DNA from: Gammaproteobacteria bacterium
GTDB lineage: Bacteria; Pseudomonadota; Gammaproteobacteria; Steroidobacterales; Woeseiaceae
NCBI GenBank assembly: GCA_024640305.1
Contig: JAHEFG010000004.1
Coordinates: forward strand, 40,014-104,013
Length of the DNA: 64,000 nt
Direction of reading: 5' to 3'
A program made the translations under genes and the position numbers. This document shows positions 48,519 through 57,926 of the stretch, piece by piece. The first letter of the stretch is position 1, and every line of letters begins with the position of its first letter. The notes below the pieces were generated by a model. It saw nothing but the letters and a program-made list of their open reading frames with translations, was not told where the DNA came from and ran no database searches.

Positions 48519-49757
48519 ATGTCCAACCGTACGGACAAGAATCTGATTGTCGGGCTCGATATTGGCACGTCCAAAGTCGTTGCGATCGTCGGCGAAATAA
48601 ATGACGAAGGTGGCATCGAGGTGGTGGGTATTGGCACTCACCCATCGCGCGGCTTGAAAAAAGGCGTGGTCGTGAATATCGAGTCGACCGTGCACTCAAT
48701 TCAGCGCGCGGTTGAAGAGGCAGAGCTGATGGCCGGGTGCGATATCCATTCCGTCTACACAGGCATCGCCGGCAGCCATGTCCGCAGCCTGAACTCGCAC
48801 GGCATCGTAGCGATTCGGGACAAGGAAGTGAGCGCTGGTGATGTCGATCGGGTCATCGACGCTGCACGAGCCGTCGCAATTCCCGCCGACCAGAAAATCC
48901 TGCACATCCTGCCACAGGAGTTCCTGATCGATAGCCAGGAAGGTATTCGTGAACCAATTGGAATGTCCGGTGTGCGACTCGAGGCGAAGGTTCACATGGT
49001 GACGGGTGCCGAAAGTGCCGCACAGAACATCGTCAAGTGCGTGCAACGTTGTGGGCTCGAAGTCGATGACATCGTCCTGGAACAACTGGCGTCGAGTTAC
49101 TCGGTGCTTACAGATGACGAGAAAGAGCTCGGATCCTGCATCGTTGATATTGGCGGTGGCACGACCGATCTCGCGGTCTTTCTTGGCGGTGCAATCCAGC
49201 ATACGGCAGTTATTCCTATCGCTGGTGACCAGGTCACCAACGACATCGCCGTGTCGATGAGAACGCCGACCCAGTACGCGGAAGAAATCAAGATCAAGTA
49301 CGCCTGCGCACTGTCGCAACTGGCGAACCCGGACGAGACTATCGAAGTACCCAGTGTGGGCGAAAGGCCACCGCGCCGACTTGCGCGCCAGACCCTGGCC
49401 GAAATCGTTGAGCCCCGCTATGAAGAATTGTTCGGGCTGATCCGCGATGAGTTGCGGCGCAGCGGCTTCGAAGAGTTGATTGCGGCGGGAATCATCATCA
49501 CAGGTGGTAGCGCCAAAATGGAAGGCGCCGTCGAGCTGGCAGAGGAAGTGTTCCACATGCCCGTGCGGCTCGGTGCGCCCCAGTATGTCGAAGGGTTGAT
49601 GGACGTCGTGCGTAATCCAATCCACGCCACGGGCGTCGGCTTGCTTCTTTATGGCTTCGAAAATCTAACGCGCCGAACAAAGCGCGCAACAGCAATCAGC
49701 GGCAATGCAGGCGACGTGTGGAAGCGCATGAAAGCCTGGTTTGGCGGACAGTTTTAG
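48519..49757 (+). CDS. ftsA: cell division protein FtsA
   Basis: 412 residues, actin-like fold. Phosphate-1 loop LIVGLDIGTSKVVAIVG, the 1C domain in the first third, phosphate-2 GSCIVDIGGGTTDLAVF, adenosine loop GIIITGGSAKMEG, and the C-terminal amphipathic membrane helix DVWKRMKAWFGGQF. It anchors FtsZ filaments to the membrane by binding the FtsZ C-terminal peptide. Confidence 0.97.
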   Translation: MSNRTDKNLIVGLDIGTSKVVAIVGEINDEGGIEVVGIGTHPSRGLKKGVVVNIESTVHSIQRAVEEAELMAGCDIHSVYTGIAGSHVRSLNSHGIVAIRDKEVSAGDVDRVIDAARAVAIPADQKILHILPQEFLIDSQEGIREPIGMSGVRLEAKVHMVTGAESAAQNIVKCVQRCGLEVDDIVLEQLASSYSVLTDDEKELGSCIVDIGGGTTDLAVFLGGAIQHTAVIPIAGDQVTNDIAVSMRTPTQYAEEIKIKYACALSQLANPDETIEVPSVGERPPRRLARQTLAEIVEPRYEELFGLIRDELRRSGFEELIAAGIIITGGSAKMEGAVELAEEVFHMPVRLGAPQYVEGLMDVVRNPIHATGVGLLLYGFENLTRRTKRATAISGNAGDVWKRMKAWFGGQF

Positions 49758-49763
49758 GAAATC

Positions 49764-49806
49764 CGGCATGCAATCGCCGGGGTATTACAAACGGGGCTTG
49801 CCCCAT
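49764..49806 (+). promoter_or_regulatory. short hairpins in the ftsA-ftsZ gap
   Basis: Two small stems precede ftsZ: CCGGC/GCCGG (49764-49781) and GGGGC/GCCCC around 49794-49805. They lie between the ftsA stop and the CGGAGGAAAC ribosome site of ftsZ. They may stabilise or process ftsZ mRNA; no T-run is present. Confidence 0.3.
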
Positions 49807-49834
49807 CAAAAGGTCTACAGCGGAGGAAACATCA

Positions 49835-50983
49835 ATGTTTGAATTAATGGATGCGCATAGTCAAAGCGCTGTCATAAAGGTTATCGGTGTCGGTGGTGGC
49901 GGCGGCAATGCCGTCGCTCACATGGTCGATGCAGGCATCGAAGGCGTAGATTTTATCTGCGCTAATACCGATGCGCAGGCGCTAAGCAGCGCCCGCGTAA
50001 GGACAGCGCTGCAGATTGGCTGCAATATTACGAAAGGTCTCGGTGCTGGCGCCGATCCGGATATCGGTCGTCAGGCGGCTATGGAAGATCGTGATCGGAT
50101 ACTCGAAGTCATCGAAGGTGCCGACATGTTGTTTATCACGGCCGGTATGGGCGGTGGTACCGGCACGGGCGCGACGCCGGTTGTGGCACAGGTTGCCAAA
50201 GAGCTCGGTATCCTGACGGTCGCGGTTGTCACGAAGCCTTTCCAGATGGAAGGCGCCAAGCGCATGAGTATTGCGGACCAGGGCATTGCCGAACTGGGCA
50301 AGCACGTTGACTCGTTAATTACGATTCCCAACGAGAAACTGCTCAACGTTCTGGGAGGAGAAACGACATTGCTGGATGCGTTCCGCTCAGCCAATGAGGT
50401 GTTGCAGGGTGCAGTGCAGGGTATTGCAGAGTTGATCACGCGTCCTGGCCTGATCAATGTCGACTTTGCCGACGTCAAGACTGTCATGGCTGAAATGGGC
50501 ATGGCTATGATGGGCTCCGGTACGTCGTCAGGTGAGGATCGCGCACGAGAGGCGGCTGAAGCGGCTATCTCCAGTCCGCTCCTTGAGGATATCAATCTTG
50601 CCGGTGCCAACGGAATTCTCGCCAATGTTACGGCTGGCATGGATCTGTCGATCGGTGAGTTCCAGGAAGTCGGTAATACGATCAAGGAATTTGCATCGGA
50701 TGACGCGACAGTGGTTATCGGTACGGTGATCGATCCGGAGATGACTGACAGGATCCGTGTGACGGTTGTCGCAACCGGACTTGGTCACAGTGCTTCCAAT
50801 GCAGAGTCACCGATGCGCATTGTGCGTCGCCCTGCAGCAGCTGCGGCCAGCGAACCGAATTACCATGGTTTGGATAAGCCGACCGTGCAAAGAAAACGCG
50901 CCGTCGGCGATGGCCTGGAAGATGCCGGGCTACAGGAAGAGTTACTCGATATACCGGCGTTCCTGCGCCGGCAGGCCGACTGA
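49835..50983 (+). CDS. ftsZ: cell division protein FtsZ
   Basis: 382 residues from ATG 49835 behind a strong GGAGG site; the frame is open to 49718 but that part overlaps ftsA. Tubulin fold with GTP loop GGGTGTG at residues 106-112, ANTDAQAL near 43-50, and the synergy-loop segment NVDFADVKTVM. The C-terminal conserved peptide DIPAFLRRQAD binds FtsA, ZipA and probably ZapD, whose gene is at 57119-57922. Polymerises into the Z-ring. A terminator-like hairpin follows. Confidence 0.99.
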   Translation: MFELMDAHSQSAVIKVIGVGGGGGNAVAHMVDAGIEGVDFICANTDAQALSSARVRTALQIGCNITKGLGAGADPDIGRQAAMEDRDRILEVIEGADMLFITAGMGGGTGTGATPVVAQVAKELGILTVAVVTKPFQMEGAKRMSIADQGIAELGKHVDSLITIPNEKLLNVLGGETTLLDAFRSANEVLQGAVQGIAELITRPGLINVDFADVKTVMAEMGMAMMGSGTSSGEDRAREAAEAAISSPLLEDINLAGANGILANVTAGMDLSIGEFQEVGNTIKEFASDDATVVIGTVIDPEMTDRIRVTVVATGLGHSASNAESPMRIVRRPAAAAASEPNYHGLDKPTVQRKRAVGDGLEDAGLQEELLDIPAFLRRQAD

Positions 50984-51019
50984 CGACAGTAAACAACGTC
51001 AGACGACCACCTCCGCATT

Positions 51020-51044
51020 GCCGGCTCGGATCATCCGAGCCGGC
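51020..51044 (+). terminator. hairpin after ftsZ
   Basis: Perfect 11-base arms GCCGGCTCGGA and TCCGAGCCGGC around TCA, followed by a pyrimidine-rich TATCTTCCTTCCC. The stem is strong but the T-tract is imperfect, so partial termination between the dcw operon and lpxC is likely. Confidence 0.6.
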
Positions 51045-51113
51045 TATCTTCCTTCCCGCCGAACCGGTAACTTAGTATTTCACCTGACTGAAGTCCTCTA
51101 AGAGATTGAATTC

Positions 51114-51142
51114 TTGGAGAGTTTTGACTCCTGTGGTAATCT
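51114..51142 (+). promoter_or_regulatory. candidate lpxC promoter
   Basis: TTGGAG (51114-51119), 17-base spacer, TAATCT (51137-51142). The predicted start point (about 51149) would be two bases from the lpxC ATG, giving an almost leaderless mRNA; the real promoter may therefore be further upstream. Confidence 0.3.
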
Positions 51143-51150
51143 TCCCCGCG

Positions 51151-52059
51151 ATGTTGCGACAACGAACTCTAAAATCGACTATCCACGCGACAGGCGTGGG
51201 TCTGCATACCGGCGACAAGGTCTATATGACGCTTCGCCCTGCTGCGGAGAACTCCGGAATTACGTTTCGTCGTGTTGACCTCGAGCAACCGGTGGATATC
51301 AAAGCCGATGCCAACCTGGTCGGCGAGACGATGCTCGGAACGACGCTGGTTAAAGACGGCGTCAAAGTTGCGACCGTCGAACATCTGATGTCGGCGTTGG
51401 CGGGTCTCGGTATAGACAACATACACATCGACTTGTCTGCACCTGAGGTGCCTATCATGGATGGCAGTGCAGGTCCCTTCGTCTTCCTGCTGCAATCGGC
51501 GGGTATCGAAGAACAAAATGCCGCTAAAAAGTTTATTCGCATCAAACGCAAGATTCGCGTTGAAGATGGTGATAAATGGGCGGAGCTTGTTCCGTTTAAC
51601 GGCTTCAAGGTGAACTTCGAGGTGTATTTCAATCACCCCGTATTCAATAAGCTCAAGCAACAGGCCACTATCGATTTTTCATCGACCTCGTTTTTGAAGG
51701 AGGTCAGCCGAGCGCGGACTTTTTGTTTCCTGCGTGATGTCGAAGCTCTGCGGGAGCGTAACCTCACTCTTGGCGGCAGCATGGACAACGCGATTGTTCT
51801 CGATGATTACCGAATTCTCAATGAAGACGGCCTGCGTTACTCAAACGAATTTGTCATTCACAAGATCCTCGATGCGATAGGCGACGTCTACCTGCTCGGC
51901 CATTGTGTAATCGGGGAGTTTCGCGCTTACAAATCAGGCCACGATCTCAACAACAAATTGCTGCGCGCATTGCTGCAGGAATCTTCGGCGTGGGATGAAG
52001 TTACCTTCGACGATTCTCGCAAGGCACCTATCTCGTACGCGACTCCCTCGTACGCTTAA
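51151..52059 (+). CDS. lpxC: UDP-3-O-acyl-GlcNAc deacetylase LpxC
   Basis: 302 residues. The start [21 protein letters not shown] aligns with the family start at ATG 51151, although no ribosome site precedes it; TTG 51124 and GTG 51133 are in-frame alternatives. Zinc ligands His78 (EHLMSAL), His237 and Asp241 (HKILDAIGD) and catalytic His264 (SGHDLNNK) are present. It performs the committed step of lipid A synthesis. Last gene of the dcw region, separated from ftsZ by a hairpin. Confidence 0.97.
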   Translation: MLRQRTLKSTIHATGVGLHTGDKVYMTLRPAAENSGITFRRVDLEQPVDIKADANLVGETMLGTTLVKDGVKVATVEHLMSALAGLGIDNIHIDLSAPEVPIMDGSAGPFVFLLQSAGIEEQNAAKKFIRIKRKIRVEDGDKWAELVPFNGFKVNFEVYFNHPVFNKLKQQATIDFSSTSFLKEVSRARTFCFLRDVEALRERNLTLGGSMDNAIVLDDYRILNEDGLRYSNEFVIHKILDAIGDVYLLGHCVIGEFRAYKSGHDLNNKLLRALLQESSAWDEVTFDDSRKAPISYATPSYA

Positions 52060-52071
52060 CAACAAACTTTT

Positions 52072-52371
52072 TTAATTGCGGCTAACGCGCACGGTGCACG
52101 AAGTGACCTCGGTGCCGGTCTGCCGCGCTGCCGTCATCAACGACTCGGCTGCGAAGCGTAATTTGGCGGCCCAGGCCGGTGAGCTTGCCAAAACGACAAG
52201 TTCGCCATCGCCGCGAATATTAGCGGCTACTACGCTTTGCGCCTCGTCCTCCGGAAGGCATGACTGCAGCACGGATACGAGCTCGCCCATGTCCCGGGCA
52301 TGCTGGATAATGTCACCTAAGCCCCCGTCCCCTTTGAGGTTTAGCAGATTTTCGAGGCTTTTGACTGACAT
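52072..52371 (-). CDS. dciA: DciA-like DUF721 protein
   Basis: 99 residues. The sequence (LVSVLQSCLPEDEAQSVVAANIRGDGELVVLASSPAWAAKLRFA, described here in parts) matches the DUF721 KH-like core: a C-terminal segment in which SPAWAAKLRF and LRF-like motif are typical. DciA is the ancestral loader of replicative helicase DnaB in bacteria without DnaC. Location between lpxC and secA is conserved in pseudomonads and related groups. Convergent with lpxC, 12 bp apart. Confidence 0.82.
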   Translation of the reverse strand: MSVKSLENLLNLKGDGGLGDIIQHARDMGELVSVLQSCLPEDEAQSVVAANIRGDGELVVLASSPAWAAKLRFAAESLMTAARQTGTEVTSCTVRVSRN

Positions 52372-52478
52372 AGAAATGTGACGTAGTTGGCGATTTTGGC
52401 TGTTCCGGGGCGACCCAGGTCACCGTTCGTGAGGCCTTATCTTGTATTAAAATCCGACATTATGCATATTGTCGTTCT
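52372..52478. other. upstream part of the dciA-M23 intergenic region
   Basis: Divergent gap of 312 bp between dciA and the M23 peptidase gene; its right part holds the riboswitch. A weak promoter pair facing the peptidase is TTGTAT (52443-52448), 16 bases, CATATT (52465-52470). Confidence 0.35.
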
Positions 52479-52563
52479 CGACAAGGGCAAACCCGCCGAA
52501 AGGTGGGGGCGCAAAACCACCGGTCTAAGGGGCATGACCCTAAGGCAGCGGGGCTACCGGAAT
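52479..52563 (+). promoter_or_regulatory. cyclic-di-GMP class I (GEMM) riboswitch aptamer
   Basis: Matches the GEMM-I consensus block by block: AAGGGCAAACC at about 52482, a helix CCCGCC-GAAA-GGTGGG (52491-52506) capped by the conserved GAAA tetraloop, GGCGCAAA, then CCGGTCTAAGG, CCTAAGGCAGCGGGGCTACCGG closing at 52560 (the receptor and GCGGGG junction). The RNA binds cyclic-di-GMP at its three-helix junction. It lies about 120 bases upstream of the M23 peptidase ATG. Downstream are a small junction structure (GCAGG at 52574-52578 pairing CCTGC at 52616-52620 around two hairpins) and a hairpin CGCTA/TAGCG near 52640-52656. No T-run terminator is seen, so control may be at translation or by another platform. 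Confidence 0.93.
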
Positions 52564-52683
52564 GAATTTTGAGAGCAGGATTTCGACAAAATCGGGATGC
52601 CAGAAATGGCACACTACCTGCCTCGCAATGCAGAGCGCTACAAATAATAGCGAATTGACGCAATCGCAGCAGAGGCGTATTCG

Positions 52684-53616
52684 ATGAATGTAGTAATTTT
52701 CGGCAAGGGCTTTGGCAAGCCCAGGCAACTCAACTTGTCCGGCATCTCGGCCGGCGCAGTTGCCATCGTGTGCGCAGGGCTCGTGTCTGCCATGGGATTT
52801 GCCGGTGGTTACTGGTATTCGAGCCAAACTGGTTCAGGTCTTAGTGCAGTGGAGGTAGCGCAGGTCACTGATGAACTGCAACAGCAGCGCGAAAACATCG
52901 AGACCATCCGCCAGGGTAATGAAGACACGCTGGATGCATTGGCAATTCGCGTGGCGCAAATGAATGCCCGAATCATTCGCCTCGATGCCCTCGGGCGTCG
53001 TCTGACCGACATGGCAGACATCGAAGACGGTGAGTTCGATTTCGACTCGGAGCCGGCTCTGGGTGGCCCGGAAGAACCGGTTGCGACAGGGTCCAACGTC
53101 GCGGTTCCGGAACTTGTGGAATCCATGCAATCACTGGGCAATCAGCTGGATAGTCGTGAAGCTCAGCTCGGCGCGCTGGAAAACGTGCTGATGGGGCAAA
53201 ACCTGGAAGACCGCGTTTACCCGCAAGGTCGTCCTGTGAATTCGGGCTGGATTTCCTCCTATTTCGGCAAGCGCACTGACCCATTCACAGGCAAGCCGGC
53301 CAACCACACCGGCATGGACTTTGCCGGCAAACTCGGCGACAAAGTAGTCGCGGTGGGTGATGGCGTTGTGACCTGGTCCGCTGATCGCTATGGCTACGGC
53401 GTAATGGTTGAACTGAACCATGGCAATGGCTATTCGACGCGCTACGCGCACAATTCGGAAAACCTCGTTGCTGTCGGCGATGAGGTCAAAAAGGGACAGG
53501 CAGTAGCGCTCATGGGTAAATCAGGGCGTGCGACGGGTCCGAATCTGCACTTCGAGGTGCTCAGGAACGGCCAGCGGGTTAATCCTGTAAACTTCATCCG
53601 CGAATCGTCCAAATAG
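52684..53616 (+). CDS. M23-family peptidoglycan endopeptidase, membrane anchored
   Basis: 310 residues. One N-terminal membrane helix (about 18-42, AGAVAIVCAGLVSAMGFAGGYWY), a coiled-coil region (about 50-105, LQQQRENIETIRQGNEDTLDAL), an acidic linker, and a C-terminal LytM/M23 domain. Zinc ligands His208 and Asp212 (NHTGMDF) and the catalytic/ligand pair in RYAHN and LHFEV (His289) are intact, so it should be an active D,D-endopeptidase. It resembles the peptidase found between dciA/lpxC and secA in pseudomonads. Its mRNA leader carries a c-di-GMP riboswitch, an unusual regulatory link. Confidence 0.92.
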   Translation: MNVVIFGKGFGKPRQLNLSGISAGAVAIVCAGLVSAMGFAGGYWYSSQTGSGLSAVEVAQVTDELQQQRENIETIRQGNEDTLDALAIRVAQMNARIIRLDALGRRLTDMADIEDGEFDFDSEPALGGPEEPVATGSNVAVPELVESMQSLGNQLDSREAQLGALENVLMGQNLEDRVYPQGRPVNSGWISSYFGKRTDPFTGKPANHTGMDFAGKLGDKVVAVGDGVVTWSADRYGYGVMVELNHGNGYSTRYAHNSENLVAVGDEVKKGQAVALMGKSGRATGPNLHFEVLRNGQRVNPVNFIRESSK

Positions 53617-53721
53617 AACTATTGCGGCGAGAAGTATCTGCCGGGAGACTTGTGAACCCGGAAACCACCCCAGTCTAGCGTGGCGCATCCTGCCAGGTCT
53701 GCTGAGCGACCATTAATGTTA

Positions 53722-53749
53722 TTGAGACCGCTCCCAGTTTAGATAGAAT
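53722..53749 (+). promoter_or_regulatory. secA promoter
   Basis: TTGAGA (53722-53727), 16-base spacer, TAGAAT (53744-53749); start point near 53756, about 54 bases before the secA GTG. A small stem GGGC/GCCC lies in the leader (about 53753-53767). No secM-like gene is present. Confidence 0.6.
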
Positions 53750-53809
53750 AGCGGGCTTTGCTTGCCCATTTCCGTCGGGCCGGATATCGAACCACTTGCA
53801 GGAGCCCAC

Positions 53810-56722
53810 GTGGCCAATTTTCTGACGCGCATATTTGGCAGTCGCAACCAGCGACTTCTGCGCCAATATAAAAAATCTGTTAACAAGATCAATTCCCTCG
53901 AAGAGGGATTGCAGGCGCTTGATGATGCCGCATTGCGTGACAAGACGGTTGAGCTCAGGCAGCGTTACGCAGACGGCACATCGCTCATGGATTTGTTGCC
54001 CGAAGCCTTTGCTGTAGCCCGGGAAGCAGGCGTGCGAACTTTGGGCATGCGTGCATTCGACGTGCAACTGGTCGGTGGCATGGTTCTGCACGACGGCAAC
54101 ATTGCCGAGATGCGCACGGGTGAAGGTAAAACACTTGTTGCCACTCTGCCGGCCTATCTCAACGCAATAAGCGGCGATGGCGTTCATATCGTCACCGTTA
54201 ACGAGTATCTGGCACAACGTGATGCCGAGTGGATGCGTCCGGTTTATGAGTTTCTTGGGCTCACCGTTGGCGTGTCGAGGAGTGGCCAGACCCAGGAAGA
54301 AAAACGCGCGGCATACAGTAGCGATATTACTTACGCGACCAATAACGAGTTGGGCTTCGATTACCTGCGCGACAACCTGGCGTTCTCGATGGAGGACAAG
54401 GTACTGCGTGATTTGAACTTCGCGATTGTCGACGAGGTTGACTCGATTCTGATCGATGAGGCTCGTACTCCGTTGATTATCTCCGGTCCGGCTGAAGCGA
54501 GCACGGACCTGTACTCGCAAATCAACAAGCTCATCCCGAAGCTCAATGAACACATAGAAACCGAAGCGCCGACCAATCACGACATATTCGTAAAGAAGCT
54601 CACGCTTGTTGATGAGCACGGCAAGGCTGTCAAGGTCGACGGCGCGGACGGCGAGCAGACCGACGTAATGAGCCTTGATGCGGCGATTGAAATCGGCGAA
54701 GCGCGGCAAGCGGACGTGGTACTGGTCGATGACAGCAGTAAGGTAGCCGCCTGCAAGCTTGCACACCGCGGTGATTACACGACGGATGAAAAGGCCAAGC
54801 AGGCGCATGTGACTGAAGATGGCCACCAGAAAATTGAATCGCTGATGTCGGCGGCTGGTCTCCTTGCGGAAGGTGAAAGCCTCTATGATGCGGGCAACAT
54901 AAAGCTGCTGCATCACCTCAACGCAGCGCTTCGCGCCCATGTTATTTTTCACAAGGACGTGGATTACATCGTCAACAATGGCGAGGTGGTCATAGTCGAC
55001 GAATTCACCGGCCGCACAATGCCGGGGCGACGCTGGTCCGACGGCCTGCACCAGGCTATCGAAGCGAAAGAAGGCGTGTCAATCAAGCACGAGAACCAGA
55101 CAGTCGCATCTATCACCTTTCAGAATTACTTCAGGCTCTACAACAACCTGTCCGGTATGACTGGTACGGCAGATACCGAGGCGTTCGAATTCCAGCAGAT
55201 TTATGGCCTTGAAGTCGTAGTGATACCGACGCACAGAGACATGATTCGCGCTGACCACGCCGACCTCGTGTACCTGACACAAAAAGACAAGTTCGACGCG
55301 ATTATCGAGGACATTCTGGACTGCCGCGAACGCGGTCAACCGGTACTGGTTGGTACGACCTCTATCGAAACCTCGGAGTTGTTATCGGGTCTTCTGACCA
55401 CGAGAAAGATCGATCACGAAGTCCTGAATGCTAAACAGCATGAGCGCGAAGCCATTGTTGTTCAGCAGGCGGGTCGTCCAGGTGCGATTACGATCGCAAC
55501 AAATATGGCCGGTCGAGGCACAGATATAGTTCTCGGTGGCAACCTGGATGCAGAAATTGCCGCAGCCGGTGAGGGCGCGGACAAAGAGGCAGTTCGAGCC
55601 GATTGGGATGCCCGCCATGCCAGTGTTATCGACTCAGGCGGTCTGCACATCATTGGTACGGAGCGCCACGAATCCCGCCGCATCGATAATCAGCTCAGGG
55701 GGCGTTCAGGTCGCCAGGGTGATCCGGGTTCATCCCGTTTCTACCTGTCGATGGAAGACACTTTGATGCGCATTTTCGGCGACCCGGATCGTACCAAATC
55801 GCTCTTGTCGCGAGCCGGCATGCGCGAAGGTGAGGCGATAGAAAGCAAACTCCTTTCCCGCCAGATCGAGCGGGCACAACGCAAGGTTGAGGCACACAAC
55901 TTCGATATTCGAAAGAACCTGCTCGAATACGATGATGTGGCCAACGACCAGCGCAAGGTGGTCTATCACCAGCGTACAGAGCTCATGGCTGCAGATGAAA
56001 TCGAGGACTCTGTTGCTGCGATTCGCGAAGAGGTCATTGAGATGGTCGTCCATTCGCATGTCCCGCCGGACAGCCTCGAGGAGCAATGGGATCCGGACGG
56101 CCTGTCACAGGAACTGGAGTCGCAATTCGGCTTGGGGCTGGACATTGCACGCTGGATCCGGGAAGACAAGACGCTCAACGAAGAACGTATTCTCGAGCGT
56201 TGCGTCGAGGAAAGTAACAAGGCCTACAAAAAGCGAGAAGGCGAAATTGGTGCCGAACTGATGCGCAATGTCGAAAAGCAGGTGATGCTGCGGCAACTGG
56301 ATCAGCACTGGAAGGAGCACCTCGCCGCGATGGATCATTTGCGCCAGGGTATCGGACTGCGCTCGTACGCGCAGAAAAATCCAAAGCAGGAATACAAGCG
56401 TGAGGCATTCGAGATGTTTGGCGCGATGCTGGAACAGGTCAAGCACGACACAATAAGCATCCTGACGCGCATTCGCATTCAGGGTCAGGAAGAGCTTGAT
56501 GACACCGAAGAGCGGCGACGGGCAGCAGAGGCATTGAAGTTCCAGCATGCGGAGGCATCGGCGCTCGGTCAGGAGCCGCAGGGCCAACAGCCGCGACCAG
56601 GCGCAGCCGCTGCGGCGCCAATCGCGCCATTCGTACGTGACGGGCGTAAGGTCGGCCGCAACGAACCGTGCCCATGCGGTTCTGGCAAGAAGTTCAAGCA
56701 GTGTCACGGCAAGTTGAGTTGA
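53810..56722 (+). CDS. secA: protein translocase ATPase SecA
   Basis: 970 residues from GTG 53810, with AGGAG seven bases upstream; the frame opens at 53762 but those residues are not SecA-like. The protein starts [16 protein letters not shown]. Motifs: [13 protein letters not shown] (Walker A), [56 protein letters not shown] and a C-terminal zinc-binding [15 protein letters not shown] that docks on SecB. A Gln/Pro/Ala-rich linker precedes this tail. It drives preproteins through SecYEG. Confidence 0.98.
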   Translation: MANFLTRIFGSRNQRLLRQYKKSVNKINSLEEGLQALDDAALRDKTVELRQRYADGTSLMDLLPEAFAVAREAGVRTLGMRAFDVQLVGGMVLHDGNIAEMRTGEGKTLVATLPAYLNAISGDGVHIVTVNEYLAQRDAEWMRPVYEFLGLTVGVSRSGQTQEEKRAAYSSDITYATNNELGFDYLRDNLAFSMEDKVLRDLNFAIVDEVDSILIDEARTPLIISGPAEASTDLYSQINKLIPKLNEHIETEAPTNHDIFVKKLTLVDEHGKAVKVDGADGEQTDVMSLDAAIEIGEARQADVVLVDDSSKVAACKLAHRGDYTTDEKAKQAHVTEDGHQKIESLMSAAGLLAEGESLYDAGNIKLLHHLNAALRAHVIFHKDVDYIVNNGEVVIVDEFTGRTMPGRRWSDGLHQAIEAKEGVSIKHENQTVASITFQNYFRLYNNLSGMTGTADTEAFEFQQIYGLEVVVIPTHRDMIRADHADLVYLTQKDKFDAIIEDILDCRERGQPVLVGTTSIETSELLSGLLTTRKIDHEVLNAKQHEREAIVVQQAGRPGAITIATNMAGRGTDIVLGGNLDAEIAAAGEGADKEAVRADWDARHASVIDSGGLHIIGTERHESRRIDNQLRGRSGRQGDPGSSRFYLSMEDTLMRIFGDPDRTKSLLSRAGMREGEAIESKLLSRQIERAQRKVEAHNFDIRKNLLEYDDVANDQRKVVYHQRTELMAADEIEDSVAAIREEVIEMVVHSHVPPDSLEEQWDPDGLSQELESQFGLGLDIARWIREDKTLNEERILERCVEESNKAYKKREGEIGAELMRNVEKQVMLRQLDQHWKEHLAAMDHLRQGIGLRSYAQKNPKQEYKREAFEMFGAMLEQVKHDTISILTRIRIQGQEELDDTEERRRAAEALKFQHAEASALGQEPQGQQPRPGAAAAAPIAPFVRDGRKVGRNEPCPCGSGKKFKQCHGKLS

Positions 56723-56735
56723 ACCAGATCTCGCA

Positions 56736-57122
56736 ATGAACCGGTTTCACGTCGCCGCAGGCATTCTGCGCGATTCGACCGGCCGCATTCTTATTACGGA
56801 ACGAATATGCGACGGTCCTTTCGACGGGCTTTGGGAATTTCCAGGCGGCAAAATTGCGGACGGTGAAACGCCGACCCAGGCACTCGTTCGAGAGCTTGCT
56901 GAAGAGCTCGGTATCGAGGTGGCCATGAGCCGGCCATTTATGAACCTCCACCACGAATATCCAGACCGCATTGTTGATATCGAGTTTTTCTTTGTTACAA
57001 GCTGGAATGGCGCGCCGGCCGGGCTCGAAGGCCAGGGTTTACGGTGGGTGCTGCCGTCGGATCTCGATCCCGAGATACTTCTGCCGGCCGATGTGCCGGT
57101 GCTCGAGGCGTTGCGGGCTTAG
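56736..57122 (+). CDS. mutT: 8-oxo-dGTP diphosphatase MutT
   Basis: 128 residues, one Nudix domain. The Nudix box runs at residues 38-60 (GKIADGETPTQALVRELAEE is its core) with all catalytic glutamates. It begins NRFHVAAGILRDSTGRILI, like E. coli MutT. Hydrolyses oxidised dGTP to prevent A-to-C mutations. 13 bp after secA, so probably read through from it, as in E. coli; its stop overlaps the convergent zapD stop by 4 bp. Confidence 0.95.
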   Translation: MNRFHVAAGILRDSTGRILITERICDGPFDGLWEFPGGKIADGETPTQALVRELAEELGIEVAMSRPFMNLHHEYPDRIVDIEFFFVTSWNGAPAGLEGQGLRWVLPSDLDPEILLPADVPVLEALRA

Positions 57123-57922
57123 CAGATACTGAGCTGAAACGGCACGTCGTGGCCGGTTTGCACCGCGCGGCTGTCAATAGTGGACCATTCGAGAAAACGC
57201 ACTGTAAAGCGGTGTTGGCTGCCGCTGATTTCCGGATACAGGGTGCTTTCATCCGGCAGGTTGATGCGCAGCAGGCGGCAGTGCGAATCTTTCTGCATGT
57301 TGTGTTGGTACATACCGTTGATCGCAACCTTGTCGACTGGCTGGGCGCTCTCGCGAATTATCCAAAGAACTTCGGTCACCGCGTCGCACAACGGGCGGAT
57401 TACACCAACCCACTTCAACAAGTCCTGCTGTCGTCTGTCAAAAGCCTGGCGCAGCCAGTGGTTATACTCGGGCAAGTCAAATTCGCAGGTGCCGCCCGGA
57501 ATCGCACTACGGTTCTTGATGGCATTGAGAAAGTCCGACTCTTTCAGTGGCTGCAGATATTGTGTACCGACGCCATCGATCTCCGCGCGACTCTCAAGGA
57601 GGTTGCTAACCAAGGTATCAAGACGCCTGGAATCCACGCCAGGCTGGCTCTTGTAGCGCTGCAGCACATCCAAATGGTGGTCAAGTTCCTTATGCACCTC
57701 GCTGCGAACGTCGCCGCGGGACAAAATCGCCATAATTTCGTGTAAGCCGGCTATTGTGGCGCGCGTTGCCCAGCTGCTGTCGAGTTCGCTGTTGTAGAGC
57801 AACTGTTGGTAAAGGAACTCGAGGCGCATGAAAGTCCGCATGCGCTCCGAGATAGGCTGCTCGTAGTGAGCCGCAATACCGTGGTTTGATCGGGCGGCGA
57901 TATTAGCTGCGGGTTTAGCCAT
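57119..57922 (-). CDS. zapD: FtsZ-associated protein ZapD
   Basis: 267 residues from ATG 57922. The helical N-terminal region shows YEQPISERMRTFMRLEFLYQQ and the C-terminal beta part CRLLRINLPDES, YPEISGSQHRFTVRF. ZapD cross-links FtsZ filaments by binding the FtsZ C-terminus. The usual downstream gene yacG is missing; zapD runs directly against mutT. 4 bp after coaE. Confidence 0.95.
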   Translation of the reverse strand: MAKPAANIAARSNHGIAAHYEQPISERMRTFMRLEFLYQQLLYNSELDSSWATRATIAGLHEIMAILSRGDVRSEVHKELDHHLDVLQRYKSQPGVDSRRLDTLVSNLLESRAEIDGVGTQYLQPLKESDFLNAIKNRSAIPGGTCEFDLPEYNHWLRQAFDRRQQDLLKWVGVIRPLCDAVTEVLWIIRESAQPVDKVAINGMYQHNMQKDSHCRLLRINLPDESTLYPEISGSQHRFTVRFLEWSTIDSRAVQTGHDVPFQLSIC

Positions 57923-57926
57923 CGCG

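Noticed and set aside
47520..48695. 391-codon minus-strand frame over ftsQ/ftsA
   Set aside because: Antisense to well-identified genes, low-complexity composition, no family resemblance.
53617..53809. SecM-like arrest peptide upstream of secA
   Set aside because: No open frame with a signal peptide and an FXXXXWIXXXXGIRAGP-type arrest motif is present; the gap holds only a promoter and leader.
53675..55051. 458-codon minus-strand open frame antisense to secA
   Set aside because: The protein has no recognisable domain and lies wholly over secA, whose reading is unambiguous; it is a by-product of codon bias.
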